DNA of 64,000 nt, taken from Nomia melanderi (lineage: Eukaryota; Arthropoda; Insecta; Hymenoptera; Halictidae). The notes beneath the pieces were generated by a model, which saw only the letters and a list, made by a program, of their open reading frames with translations, did no database searches and had not been told where the DNA came from. The position numbers and the translations under genes were made by a program. The stretch spans positions 9,672,001 to 9,736,000 of the forward strand of contig NC_135008.1 in assembly GCF_051020985.1 (NCBI RefSeq), read 5' to 3'. Shown in pieces: positions 48,180-60,271 of the stretch; the stretch's first letter is position 1, and every line of letters begins with the position of its first letter.

Positions 48180-50258
48180 AGAAAGAAAATGCTATTCAGT
48201 GTGAAAAGACAGGCATGATTCATTCAATCAAATGAACCCCGGCGAATCGAAGAAAGTATTTTGAGATCTTGTAGCTTTCGTTGCGGCAGACAGTGAAGCA
48301 AATCAATCAGTCTCCTTCGATCCGAATCATTTACACAGTCTCTTATTCTAATTAGTCTAAGTGCGAATGACTTTTTGTAGCAACAAGTCGGTAATCCGAC
48401 AATGTTGTCCAAGCATTGATTCCCTCTTAAATATTTATCTAACAGTTTCCTGCCTCTTTAACCCTCTCTCCCTCATGAACTCTCTGTCTTTCTTACCTTA
48501 ATTAAAATAACGAGATTCGTTCCGATTACGAGCATCAATTATCTTCGTTGACGTTACTGATGCATACCGTCTTGCACACGTTACACGCATGGTTAAGATA
48601 TTTTTGCAAAGAAACAATGATTTTCCGTCTATGTATCGAGCTGTGTACGATCAGCTTGATCCATGACAAAGGTTCTCGCATTTATAATCATGACGATCAC
48701 CTTTGAGAATTTAGAACAAAAATCTGGACGTTTCGTTGAGAAGATACGAAACAGGAACAGACGTTCTTGAACAGTGATTTTGAGTGTGAATATATGGTAC
48801 TAATTTGTAACAACAATGAACAGCTACATGACAGGATTTTATACATCTATGTCAATGCTTTTTGCCATTTGGTTAGACTTATTAAGAAATACTCAGACTT
48901 CACATTGAATTTAATTATTTCGCATCGATGGATCGATATGTAAAAGTCTAAAACCTGAAAGAAAATTTAATCAAATAATTCACTGTTATGTATAATATAA
49001 TCATAGAAATTGTCTACTTTCTGAATATAAACATCAGCAAAAAGAGTTAAATTACAGGTGAAGTGAATTAATGAAAGAACGTCCTGTGCTTTCATTCATC
49101 AGTTTATTTGTTACAAGAATATAATTATTAGTCGTTCCGGTGCGTTAAACTATGCTTAATTTTAAATGATAGGAAAGATCTCGAAGTTATAAAATTCTAT
49201 ACGCAAGGAATGGTTCAAACGGAATTTATAAAATTTTTGATCTAATATCCGGAACATCGTGGATGTTTCTAGCTTTGAAACTAGAAACCAGGAGGATCAC
49301 ATGAAATTTTAACCAGTTTGAAAGATCGAAGTACCAATAACAATGCAAAGTAAGAAACAATGAAAGCAACGTGCGAGGGAACGAGGCAGTTACAGCTAAG
49401 CGAATGAAAGTTACTACGATAAGAAAGACACAACCGACACAGGTTGTCCAACAATGTATGTAAGTAAGTAGGTACATAGGTTAATTGCCGTAGGACCGAT
49501 CGAAAACAAATGTGACCTGAAATTGAAGAGAATTGTTACGATTCGTCGTCATTACCACTGCGTTGTGAAAGCAAACTGTTTCGAGTATAACTTTAAGAAT
49601 TAATATCTCCGCAGTTGAATCGAGTGCAATTGGTCACCGACGTTCCACCACGGGGTAAATCCTTAGCTAACTCTTTCGTCTGTTTGCTCTGCTCACCGTC
49701 ATATGCGAAGGACGGTAAGCGAGCGATGCACAATGACGAAAGTGAACTTTCAGTTGTCAGTTGGATTCGATTCGACTTTAACCTGAGATAAGTCTATCGT
49801 CAAGCAGTTGCGTTAACATTTGTATAAATAATTAACGAAAACGCGGAACAGGCGTCCACGATGAACACTGAAATTTTCTATTACGATAAAGGAAATTACA
49901 CGATTAATTGGACTAAACGATAGGATAAGCGTGAATCGAAGGAAACACGAACTAACGTGTCACAATATATCACTGTGTTGCCAATGAGGATTAATGTACG
50001 CTAATGTTATAAGGATGTTCCGATGCGTATGTGTCAGAGAACAATTGTCGTTGTGTCTTCATAGAAACACGATTACTTTCGTAATGTCGCGAATCCTCGA
50101 ACCGACATTCCCTTTTCGCAAGTTCCTTTTCGAATTATACACGTATAGCCAATTGAAAAGGATTCTGAAAGCGAACCGTGAACTGCCGAGCTTGCGACAA
50201 CGAGGCGATACAATTCTTTATTTTAAGAACACCACGATTCGCATTTTAACGAATCGCT

Positions 50259-50461
50259 TTAACCCTCGGAGTACTGAAACGCCCGTGGACGGGCGAATGC
50301 ATACTGATCCGCATCGTTTTCTTTGTCACTTGGGAAAGTGATTCTTCATTTACAATGAATATTTTCAGCGGAAAATTGTTTTCTTTTTCTGGAGAATGCG
50401 AAGAAACAAAGGAGTGTCACTAATATATAAATAGGTGCAGATAAAGGCCTCCGAGAGTTAA
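50259..50461. mobile_element. TTAA-type MITE with CCCTCGGAGTAC ends
   Basis: It starts ttaaccctcggagtactg and ends ggcctccgagagttaa. It also carries a small palindrome acgcccgtggacgggcg close to its left end. Confidence 0.7.
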
Positions 50462-51542
50462 TAAATGATCAAAGAGTTGAAACCTTTCGAATAGAATGAA
50501 GCATTTCAATGTAATTCTTCGAGATGAAGTGATTTTCAGTTGTACACGTTGTTCAATTAATTGTTTCCTTACTGAATTCAATGATTATGTGTTAACCGAT
50601 TTCGTTTGTTGAATTGTTATTGAAGCGGCAGTTAAAACATAATTAAATAGTATTATTAGGGTAAATTCATATTCCTTTTCATAACGTATGAAATGAAAAT
50701 TAAGTAGGGGTTTATTACTTTACTTGGTTTCATGATAATAAAGACACAAAACCTGTATTGGGTTTTATAGAAGTTATTAATCGGTTTTGTTACGATCATT
50801 TAATCATGCTCTGTTGAATTGTTACTGTTACTATTTAATTGACCAATTAATGTTTACTCGTGTTTTATAATGACCACTAATCTTCTTAAGATTTCCGTAC
50901 GTCACATTAGAAAAAGTAGATGAACAAGATCATTGATAGTTAAATACTAATAACAACTAAGGTTCATAATAAAAACGAGCATTGTATAAAGTAAACAAAA
51001 GTAAGATCGAATAGTATTTTTCAAATGATTTTTTGCCAAATTTATTACAGTGAACAATTTTATATCTACATTGGAATCTGATTATATGATTAATTAATGA
51101 TATTCTTATATTACAATATCAGTATAAAATCATTTTTATAAATATTCCATATAAACTAAGTTAAAATAGAGAAAATTGAAACAGTATAATAAATTTTAGT
51201 TCAATCAGAAATTCAAGTTTAATTTAGACTGTTTCAATTATGAACCTATTTATCAGTGATTCACACAACAGAATACTTTAGAGCTGTTACATGTGTGTAC
51301 TACAATGACAGGTTGCACATAAATAACGTGCGACTCTGTTCTTTCGCCAAGTGTAAGTTTCTTTACTCGAAATTGGTATGACCTAAACGAATACCTTTAT
51401 CTTAATTCTGTTTTTATTATTCAATCATTAATTCTAGTATAATTTATATTAATTCCTCGACGAATTATTGTTGCTAGAAATTTCATTAAGAAGTGTAAGA
51501 TGTATTCAAATATTTTCAACAAATGCGGTGGGCAAGCTAATG

Positions 51543-51742
51543 TATCGGATGAGTTCATAAGTTGATGCGTATATTTATTTAACATCACTGTAGGATATTG
51601 AAATATTCTGTATTAAGCCGTAATCAAATAACATATTTTCAGGATATTCTTGGAAAGATAAGTATAACAATATTACTTATTTTTTTACAAAGAAAGATTT
51701 CTATCACAGAATATACGCACGAACTTACGGACTAATCTGATA
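51543..51742. mobile_element. Mariner-like MITE
   Basis: The left end tatcggatgagttcataagt and right end, reverse-complemented as tatcagattagtccgtaagt, are related to mariner termini. About 200 bp with no ORF. Confidence 0.65.
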
Positions 51743-54431
51743 ATACGTCATAAAAAGCTAGATTTAAGCAGAAGTATTTCTAGACATCAGTCTGTAATTA
51801 CAACAGTCTTTCGAACTGTAGATTCTTATACGGAAGTCTAAAATTGATTATCCTTTCTCAGTTTCCTTTTAAGACATGTTAATTATAATGAATAGTTGTA
51901 GTATACTACAAGATGATATTAATGCATCAACACTTTGATTACTGTCAATTTCATTCAAATATTCGGCTGCATATCAAAATTAAGTCTTTACCATGTTTTC
52001 TGTACTAATTTTGTATATTAATAAGTAAGTACAATATCATTTTCTTGGGTTCCATATTGCATTTTATAGTTAAAGAATTGCGTTCCGTGAATTTTCGGAG
52101 ACCATGTGCGAATATGATCCTCTACTTTTATTAAACTGTGTGTACCGTTTATTTCTAATAATAGCTTAGTAAAAGGAATTACTAATAATTTTTAAAGATA
52201 TATAACTGACAGATCAAATAACATAGAGATCTTGTACTCAAAGTTGATGGCGACAAATACATACACGATAACGAATTACATAAATGTTTTCCTATGTAAA
52301 TGATGTGTTTAAAGGTATCATAAAACAATGATATAACTAATCACGAGAACAAATTCTTTCTATATTTCTTCAATTGTAATTCAGACAAAGAAGTAATCAT
52401 GTGTAATATTTATCAGTGCAGATAAATATCGCGTGAAAAGTAATTACCACGATTCGATGGTTTATTAAAAGCAATTTAATTTTAGTATATTCTCGTCTAT
52501 TCGTTCTTTGTAAAGACTACTGTAGTAAGTGTAAATAAGTTGGAAAACCATTTTCGTTCTCGACATTTGTTTCCTCCTCGCCAATTTTATATTAATAACC
52601 AAAAAACTAATACAAAGTAAATAAACCATTAATACGAAAAGAAGCGAAAAAGAGATCTTTACCATTAACTACTAACACTTACCTGACACTTCTTATTAAT
52701 GTGAACCGACAACTTATTTACGCTCCCAATAATACTGGTTTCGTTATTGAAGAAAAAGAAACAAACACTAATTGTCAGAAACTGACAAAAGGAAAGAAAG
52801 AATGTCTACTTCAATTATTATTATCCACGTTTATGAACGTGTTATAATTAGACTACGGATGTTTATAGATAATTCTATATTCATAAATTAAAACAATAAA
52901 ATCAACAAAAAATTCATTCCAACAAATACCTACATAGGCTTTATTAATTTGAAAATAAATATTTCACCAAATATTACATTTTTGTTACAACTTATATATT
53001 TCGTGGACTTGAATATATTGTAAATAATAAAAAAAATCCGTAGTGTAATTATAATTCAGTACTGTGGAAGAATATTTTCCTTTTCATCGATGAAACACAA
53101 AGCATTAACTGTAACAAACATTCCTTTTCTTTTGCAAATGAATGCGAGATCGACGCACGCGACAAACGGATCTCGTTGTTTTCAGTACTGTTTAACTCGT
53201 TTTGACACTAAGATTTAAACTAACTCTCGACCACGAAAAAAAACTATGAACGGCCGTACGTAATGTAAAATAATAAGAACAGAAAAACAGAGAGAGAATG
53301 TACCTACATCTATTCTATAACGTGACGTATTATTACGCAACGCGTGCATGTAAATTTATTATAAATAAATTATTATAAAGCGGATACACTTTTATTCATG
53401 TTTCGACAGTATATTAATAGTGACCAATCAAATCTTGTCCATTTATGAACACCCTTGTAATTCTTCCCATGAAACTTAAGTTTGATAAATGTTCGAAATC
53501 TGACATAGAAAAATATGTTGACATAAATGTACCTTTGTATCTACATATGTAAACAAAACTCGTGAATCATATATGAAAAATAATTAAGAGCTATGGCATT
53601 AATTCCTTACCGCTTTTAGGATATCTAATTACAGATTCTAGAAAAAGCTACTCGAATACTAAAAGCTTACCTTATTTTTATGTAGCTTTTATTTGTTTCT
53701 TGCTAAAACTTACAATTAGACACAAGTTCTATGCAGAGGTGCAAAGAAGGATTATGTTCTGCTTCACAGATAGGAGAATGAAATAATCAAAAGAATGCTT
53801 GAATTAGTGGAAAACCACGAGGTTATAATTGATTTGATTTTCTTAACACATTTTCATTGTGAAATGAATGCTATTATTATATGTATACAATAACGACCTT
53901 AGAAATTGCATCATTTTAAAGTTATAAATGTTTGTTGTTTAACTTGTATGTGTTCATTAATCGTCTGCTGACAACTAACGGTTCGATCTGCGTTACAGGA
54001 AACACATTTTGTTACGTTTATAAATCATCAAATGGTTGAAAATAAATGTATCATTTACTAAATTTCTAAATGCTGTACACTTTCGACAAATCTACATTGC
54101 GTGCGCATACAGTGGTACAATTTTACGGACTACAACTGTAGATACGTAGATACACCGTTTTCTTTGAAATACACAGTTTGCGCATAAGGTACGGAAACAT
54201 AAATTAAAACTATGCCCGCGTCGATTGAAGAAACAATGTAACTCTAAAATCTCAGTAAAACTGAACTCTAAGTTGAAAGAATAAACGCATTCTATCTTAA
54301 AAAGTAGAGTCGAGAATTTGCTTCACAATGTATTTCACTTGGTCGAAATGAAAAGAAATTTCTATAATAAACGTACGTTTATAAATTATCAGAATATTTT
54401 CGTTCGCTGTTACATGCTATGCAGACGTAAT

Positions 54432-54478
54432 GATAGTAATAATAATATTAATAATAATAGTAATAATAATAGTAATAT
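54432..54478. repeat. AAT/AGT trinucleotide microsatellite
   Basis: A run of taataat and agtaataat units. It creates the poly-Asn ORF at 54318-54524, which is not a gene. Confidence 0.9.
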
Positions 54479-56021
54479 TGTCGTGAGAAACGTTACAAAT
54501 GCCTCTCGTTTTGCGAGATGTTGAGGTAAGGAGCGAAGGAACAATCGGTAGTCGTCCGATTTCTCATTAATACTACTCTTTCTTGCTAATAAAGATTATG
54601 TCTCTGATTAATTTTTCAATGATTCGCGTTTCAAACAAATAACGTAGCGATTAACAAAACAAAACGTGTAAAAACATTTCGACAGACTTTAAATATCTCT
54701 TATACAAATGAAAAACTTCAAATAATAAAAATCGTACAAATCAATGTCAAATTAAACCTAATAGATTCTTCAATTTGCATCAGTTAATTGCAAATAAAAT
54801 TCATTTAATAGTTCAAACCGTTCACAAATATGTCAATTACATATTAAAGTAACTTTCACGGATACGATATTTGTATTCGCCATTTCTACACAATTTCGTT
54901 GAATATGCTTCTTTGTGTATAAATAACTTCAAGTTTGCATCAATAAACATTTTCGGACCATCTGATTAAGGAGAATGCAAGGCGCAGTATCATTATATTA
55001 TCGATGTCCAAAGTTCAATTGTTGTTTCACGATACATTATCAATTGATTTTAATTATCGAATCGAAAGAGACGAAGTGACTGCGATTACGTGTAGTACGT
55101 GGAATGTTTTTATTCTATGCGTATGCACATTTGTGTTATATACATATATTATGCGTATCGTCGTCTACATACGATATATAAATACAGCATTTAAATACAT
55201 TATCGACAAGATCGTGGGATGACTCCAGCAAAACAATCCAATGCCGTGGATTCATCGACCGTGTAAAATATTAAGAAACGTCCGCCAATGTAAATTATCT
55301 TTGGTGAAAACATAATAAAACGCGTTCGTAACAACTATTCGCAAACGGCACCACGAATTTACGAATGCGTCAACAAACGTCGGTGCTTAAAAATAAATTA
55401 TTCGTTCGTGACACAATGAGAAGAAATGAGAATCAAAAAGAGATAAATTAACAACGTGCTCGGGTGATTATTAACACGTTCTCTGCCATGCGTACATTTT
55501 TTAGCGCACGTCGAATACGATCTTTAAGCCAACAGAAATTTTCGTCATTAAATCATTTGTCTTGCCATTCCATTCGGTACTTTTATTCATTTATACTACT
55601 GTATGTTCTTTATTTCAAGTATTAAATTTGCGATAAATAATTATCCAAATCGCAAAAAAGAACATGTACCAAACAATTCCAATTACATTCAGCAATCTGA
55701 ACGTATTACCATTTACGTTGCACATAGCGCGAATCGACATTCAAGTGAAACAAGTCCAAAGAACGTGTTAAATCTTATTGCAGTGAACAGCAAATTTTCT
55801 AACCATTTCGTTAAGTAATAAAAGAACCGATAAATCACGCAATAAAATTGTTAGGCATGATTAGATCTCGTGAAGTGACGTCGATACAAATGAGAAATTG
55901 CGGGAATCGATGTATAATTCAATGACGATAAAGTAAAAAAATAATTACAAAAATGCGATTAGAATGTAAAATTTAATTAGGGAATCAAGAAACGCTCGTT
56001 TCTCATGGGCGTTTGCAAATG

Positions 56022-56027
56022 TTTATT
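56022..56027 (-). terminator. Poly(A) signal AATAAA of the CAP gene
   Basis: TTTATT on the plus strand reads AATAAA on the minus strand, about 27 bases after the CAP gene stop. If used, the 3' UTR would be very short. Confidence 0.5.
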
Positions 56028-56053
56028 AAAAATACGGTTCGCGGATAAGTGAC

Positions 56054-56214
56054 CTAACAGGTGCTCTTCACAGGCTTCAACACGTTTTCCGTAAACTGAC
56101 CAACGATGTTACCCCTCGGATGATAACAGGCAACCACTACGCAACTTCCGTCTCGTTTGGCCATCGCTATGCCCATCTCAGCGGTGTTCTTCCAGACAAT
56201 TTGCGTGAAGTGAC
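56054..56214 (-). CDS. CAP gene last exon (end of CAP domain 2, stop TAG)
   Basis: Two completing bases are followed by 52 codons and a TAG stop, after aacag. It encodes HFTQIVWKNTAEMGIAMAKR, CVVVACYHPRGNIVGQFTEN and VLKPVKSTC. The split codon reads Cys where the family usually has Gly in GHFTQ. Confidence 0.92.
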
Positions 56215-59200
56215 CTGTTCATTCAGAAACAATCTCTGTCATTAATATAACAACACGTAAATATCTCAATAGATATTAACATAAAAACTGCAAAGTCTGT
56301 AAAATTGGGTCGCAGTAATTTCAGTAATCTCAAAGTAATTACAATTTCATTTTTTTTTTTTTTTTAGTTTACAGTACAAAAAGAAAATGGAATATGCATT
56401 TCCTACATTTAATAATCCTTTTAAAAAAGAATCCTATTAATTTATACTAAAGTATTTGATGTAACATGTGTAACGTGAAAACGTATAAAAATCACATAAA
56501 CAAGGACTATTTATATTAAACTATGACATAAGCAAAGATTATTTACATTAACTATACACATTAAATAGTGTAACTTTCTACAGTACCGTTATCAAAATCA
56601 ATATCTGCATTTCTTTCTACACCACATTCTACGTACATGTATTTAGGACTTTTGGCTCTGTTCCAAACTTGTGATCCTTCTTTTCAGAATACCATTTCGA
56701 AACTACCTCCCGTGCCGGTACAATTAGCTTCGGATCGGAACACTGCATCGAATAGATGTTTTCTCCGTACGGAGACGATGATTGTGGGATCAGCTTGTTC
56801 GTGTTCAGCAACGTGTTCGCCCACGCCTGTTGATGGTTAAAAATTTGTAATCGAGCGTTACTCTCGTGCGAGGTTGTTCGATCAATCTCATCCAAGTTGA
56901 AGTTACGACTACATGGTAACAAGCAATCAAACTCATACGATTCCCAGTAATATTTATAAAACAGAATTAAATCCTGAACAAAGCAGATTTTATAAACTGT
57001 ACATTGAAGACTATTACGATTTAAACAATTTTTGTTTCTCTGAAATACTGAAATATATAATGTCAATATACAAAAAAAATACTGACATATACAATATCAA
57101 TGTAATAAAACAATTAACTCTACTATTGAACCCTTAAAAAACCATAATGAAAGGTAATAAAAAGACTGGGCGTAACGTCCAATGGACCTACATACAGGGT
57201 GTGCTATTTTAATTTATACCTTAGCTGCAGCCGTTAATTCGGCGTTTAGCCTCAAGTCTGGTACTCGATGTCGCCTCCTGTATTCGTTGTGGACGAGCAA
57301 AGCTTCTTGTTGCCATGCTTGATCGTCCATAGTGTATCTCGGTAGAAAAGAAATCTTTTTACTAGGACTTGAACCACCCGGCGGAAGGACATTCTCTGTG
57401 AAGCTTCCCAGAAAATTTCCGGCTGGGTTGTAGTTGCAAACAACATAAACTTCACCGTTCCGATTCCTGGCCATTCCGACACCTAACTCTGTACTGTCTT
57501 TCCAGACGACCTGAGTGAAGTGACCAGTTTTCAAGGTGGTTGGCTCTTTTCCATATTGATGTTGCGCTTCTTCGGCGTACCTGCGAGACGATAATAAGAA
57601 TAATTTATTTTAACGATTTATTCAAACGATAATTGCTTAAAAAATAAAGGGGAAGTTACAAAAATCTCTAAATCCGAAGGAAAAATATACGAATAGTTTC
57701 ATAAACGACGAATGATCTATGCTAACGTTTTACCGTTTCATTATGTTACGGACGTTATCAGCGAATTTAACTTCCGATAAGTGCGTACGTCTGTAGAGTA
57801 TTAGTAGAACGTTTTTATGAGACAAATAAATCCTTATCTAACAGTTTTCACATTTACGATACACTTTGCTCTTTAAATATTCGCATAAAACGAGGCCAAT
57901 GTTAAAATATCTATGTTTGACCTAATTCTCATATGGAAACTAACTGTTTGTGTTATTGAATATCAAGGATTTGATTTATATTAGCCAGAGTATTATTTGT
58001 CAAAATGAACTGTCAAATCGTTCGAAATAAGCTAATAGTTTAAAATTTGTGAATAGGACATTTGCAGTAGTGGTGACTGCATATAAATATTGCATGCGAT
58101 GCGTAAAACCTAATAAGTCTGTTATGATATTAACCCTTTACATTCGATAGTATTTTTCATTACAAATATTCATTATTTCCTGATGAAATATAGATCATAC
58201 CATTTTCAAGGCAAAGAAAAATCTTGCATAAATTAAGGGACTGAACTATTTTACTTCTATGTTTCGTATGTTGATACCTTATTTAAAATTTAATATTGAA
58301 TTTTAAATCTCACAGTTTTCCTGTGTTAAATCAAATGACGACTGAGTGTTGCCTTTCGAGTGCAGAGGATTAACATATAACAATATTTATGATTATAAAT
58401 CTATGATTTACTTACCATTCATTTACAGGCTCGTCGCCACTGACAACGGTCTTAGGATTCGAGCTCCACATACAGTATAAGTTCTCACCGTAGTCAATGT
58501 TCGCCCTATGTTCTAACCTACCTCTGGTCGCCAGTATGTTGGCCCAATCTTGACTCGTTTTACATAACTGCAAATTAAAAAGTAATCAATTACCGGTTTT
58601 CACAATATAATTTACAAGTCAAACATACGAGAAACTTGTTTTTTTCTATAAAAACTGTAAGAACCTGATACGGCAAAGTTATATATGAACACTGTGCACA
58701 TCTATCGATTTCCAGAAGTTAATAGCTGTATAAATTAAATTATATATTAGAAAAATCAGTGAAATCGGTACATAATTCTGTAGTCTTTTCGTTAGTGAGA
58801 AATTCGATTTCAAAATGTAACTGAAATTTAGTTGAATATGTTTAGCACGATAAGAGAGTTTATTATTCAAGCTTGCGTCGCAAGATTTTATTTCTAATTC
58901 TAGTGAACAACTATTTCGCTATATGAAGGAGGACATTTAATGCTAGCGAAAAGAATTCTTTTCCAAGACCATTTTTACAAAACTTTTATAGGCTCTCTAT
59001 ATGAAGGATATATAATGACTATAACTCTCGACACGGTTTTTCGTGTACACACTTCCAATGATCGAACAAAAAAATACTACAAACAAAAAGTAATTTGTTT
59101 TTACTGAGCTATGAACTGCGATATGAAAAATACCAGAAAATATCTTTTTTCAATAAAAAGTCGTGGTTTCCTTGTGATAGCAAGGACGTTTTCAACGTGA

Positions 59201-60271
59201 CAGATACATAATGCCAATGGAATCGCAGTTTATAGCACAATAAAAGCAGATTAACTATTGTTCGAAACATTTTTCTGTCCAACCATGTGTAAACCATGAA
59301 AATTTGTAACGATAATTATATTGTATAGATATACATCTTTATCTGAATGTAATGCTTATTAGACATTACATACATTTTTTTCAATTAGGCTGGTCTTGTA
59401 TCAGTTTGACAATTTTTACAAACCTATACACTGAACCTTTGATTATTCTATCATTCGAAAAATTGTGTTGTTCCGTAAGTTACTCGTTAAAGGCTAATAT
59501 TTGAAGGCAATATGCTTGTGTGCGCAGTAATTGCGTCACAGTGGATAACTACACTAAAGAGGGTACAATGAACGTTCAATGTTGAGTGACAAGTAGTCAC
59601 TAATTATAAGTAATACCATCCTTTCTATCGAAAGAGTTCGTAAATTCAAATTGTATATAGAATATCCCGCACAACTAGAGCTAGCTGCATCTCTCAAATT
59701 ATAAAGAATTAAAAAGAAAGATCATTACATCAAATTAAATGGTTTCGAATGAATAAAATAATTATTATGAAAATAATTTTATTTTGACACATAGTCTTGT
59801 ATATATTAACTCGTTGAGTTATTTATCCTTACATAAAAAAATACTAAGGTACTTACTCTCATTTTACATCGAACATCGGACGAAACAGTTTAAACTAACG
59901 CTTTCTAAACGTGAAAAATTTACCATATTTTTTAAAACGATCATGCTACTAAGATTATACGAACGTATGAAAAAGCATAAAATGAATTGCACAATACGTT
60001 GCATCTGAAACCATCGGTGAGAACTAATGAACTTTTATTCCATCTTCAACCATTCGAAAAACACAGTTAGTCCCAGTTACGTAGGACATCCAGTACGCTA
60101 GGATATCATATTGTGTCGTCTACTCTATCGTGTTACCTGTTTACTGAGACGAAGAGGTGGTACTCCATGCCTCGAGCGGAAGTAATTGTGTGTGTCGAGA
60201 CAAACGTTGATGAATTCCTTAGGAGGCCCCAATCTGCGCACAGACGGTTTACGTGTGTCAGTCTTTGTTAT
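56054..60271 (-). CDS. Tandem two-CAP-domain protein, GAPR-1/GLIPR2-like, 5' incomplete
   Basis: Members of the CAP superfamily (cysteine-rich secretory proteins, antigen 5, PR-1) have an alpha-beta-alpha sandwich. GAPR-1 relatives are non-secreted and associate with membranes. On the minus strand the exons join as 60271-60137, 58567-58416, 57580-57220, 56826-56637 and 56214-56054, about 332 residues, with all phases matching. Domain 1 covers roughly residues 15-165: HNYFRSRHGVPPL, then YGENLYCMWSSNP, then GHFTQVVWKDS and VYVVCNYNPAGNF. Domain 2 covers roughly 180-332: HNEYRRRHRVPDL, YGENIYSMQCSDP, HFTQIVWKN, VVACYHPRGNIVGQFTENV. No signal peptide or initiator exon was found. The second domain has a degenerate cavity. 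The exact molecular role is unknown. Confidence 0.9.
56637..56826 (-). CDS. CAP gene exon 4 (CAP domain 2 core)
   Basis: The exon has 63 codons plus 1 base, after caacag and before gtacgt. It encodes AWANTLLNTNKLIPQ, then YGENIYSMQCSDP and AREVVSKWYSEKKDHKFG. The position of the first cavity His is not His here. The longer ORF upstream of the acceptor is intron read-through. Confidence 0.9.
57220..57580 (-). CDS. CAP gene exon 3 (end of domain 1, linker, start of domain 2)
   Basis: The exon has one completing base and 120 codons, after ctcgcag, ending AAG before gtataa. It encodes YAEEAQHQYGKEP, TGHFTQVVWKDSTELGVG (CAP1 signature), VYVVCNYNPAGNFLGSFTEN, a short Pro/Gly/Ser linker and the first helix of the second domain (HNEYRRRHRVPDLRLNAEL). 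A single exon links the two domains. Confidence 0.94.
58130..58373. mobile_element. TTAA-type MITE, family 3, in CAP gene intron
   Basis: It starts ttaaccctttacattcgat and ends cctttcgagtgcagaggattaa. It is homologous, in inverted orientation, to 9377-9622. Confidence 0.82.
58416..58567 (-). CDS. CAP gene exon 2 (CAP domain 1 core)
   Basis: The exon has 50 codons plus 2 bases, after tttgcag and before gtaagt. It encodes LCKTSQDWANILATRGRLEH and DYGENLYCMWSSNPKTVVSG. It carries the cavity His in LEH and the Glu in GEN. It ends in the Glu-Trp of the conserved WY motif, with W split across the intron. Confidence 0.93.
60137..60271 (-). CDS. CAP gene exon 1 visible (start of CAP domain 1)
   Basis: It contains PPKEFINVCLDTHNYFRSRH and GVPPLRLSKQ, the first CAP helix with the HNxxRxxHG pattern. 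The donor is ACAG before gtaaca. Two acceptors fit: ttatag giving a phase-0 start at 60271 (45 codons), or gcgcag giving a start at 60233 in phase 2. A stop precedes the longer frame, so an upstream exon with the start codon is needed. None was identified. Confidence 0.8.

Larger units (their letters stand above)
44261..56021. other. Intergenic region between convergent slo2 and CAP genes
   Basis: AT-rich DNA without a recognisable coding exon. It contains TTAA elements at 47800-48030, 48027-48179 and 50259-50461, a mariner-like element at 51543-51742, a GT repeat near 45940 and an AAT repeat near 54432-54478. The 115-codon plus ORF at 49994-50341 runs into the 50259-50461 element and shows no motif. 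Confidence 0.7.

Noticed and set aside
49994..50341. 115-codon plus ORF in the intergenic region
   Set aside because: Its 3' part lies in a TTAA element, it has no domain-like pattern and no neighbouring exons.
55471..55771. Possible TTAA element with ttaacacgttct ends
   Set aside because: Only 11-12 terminal bases agree, and the interior matches no other copy.
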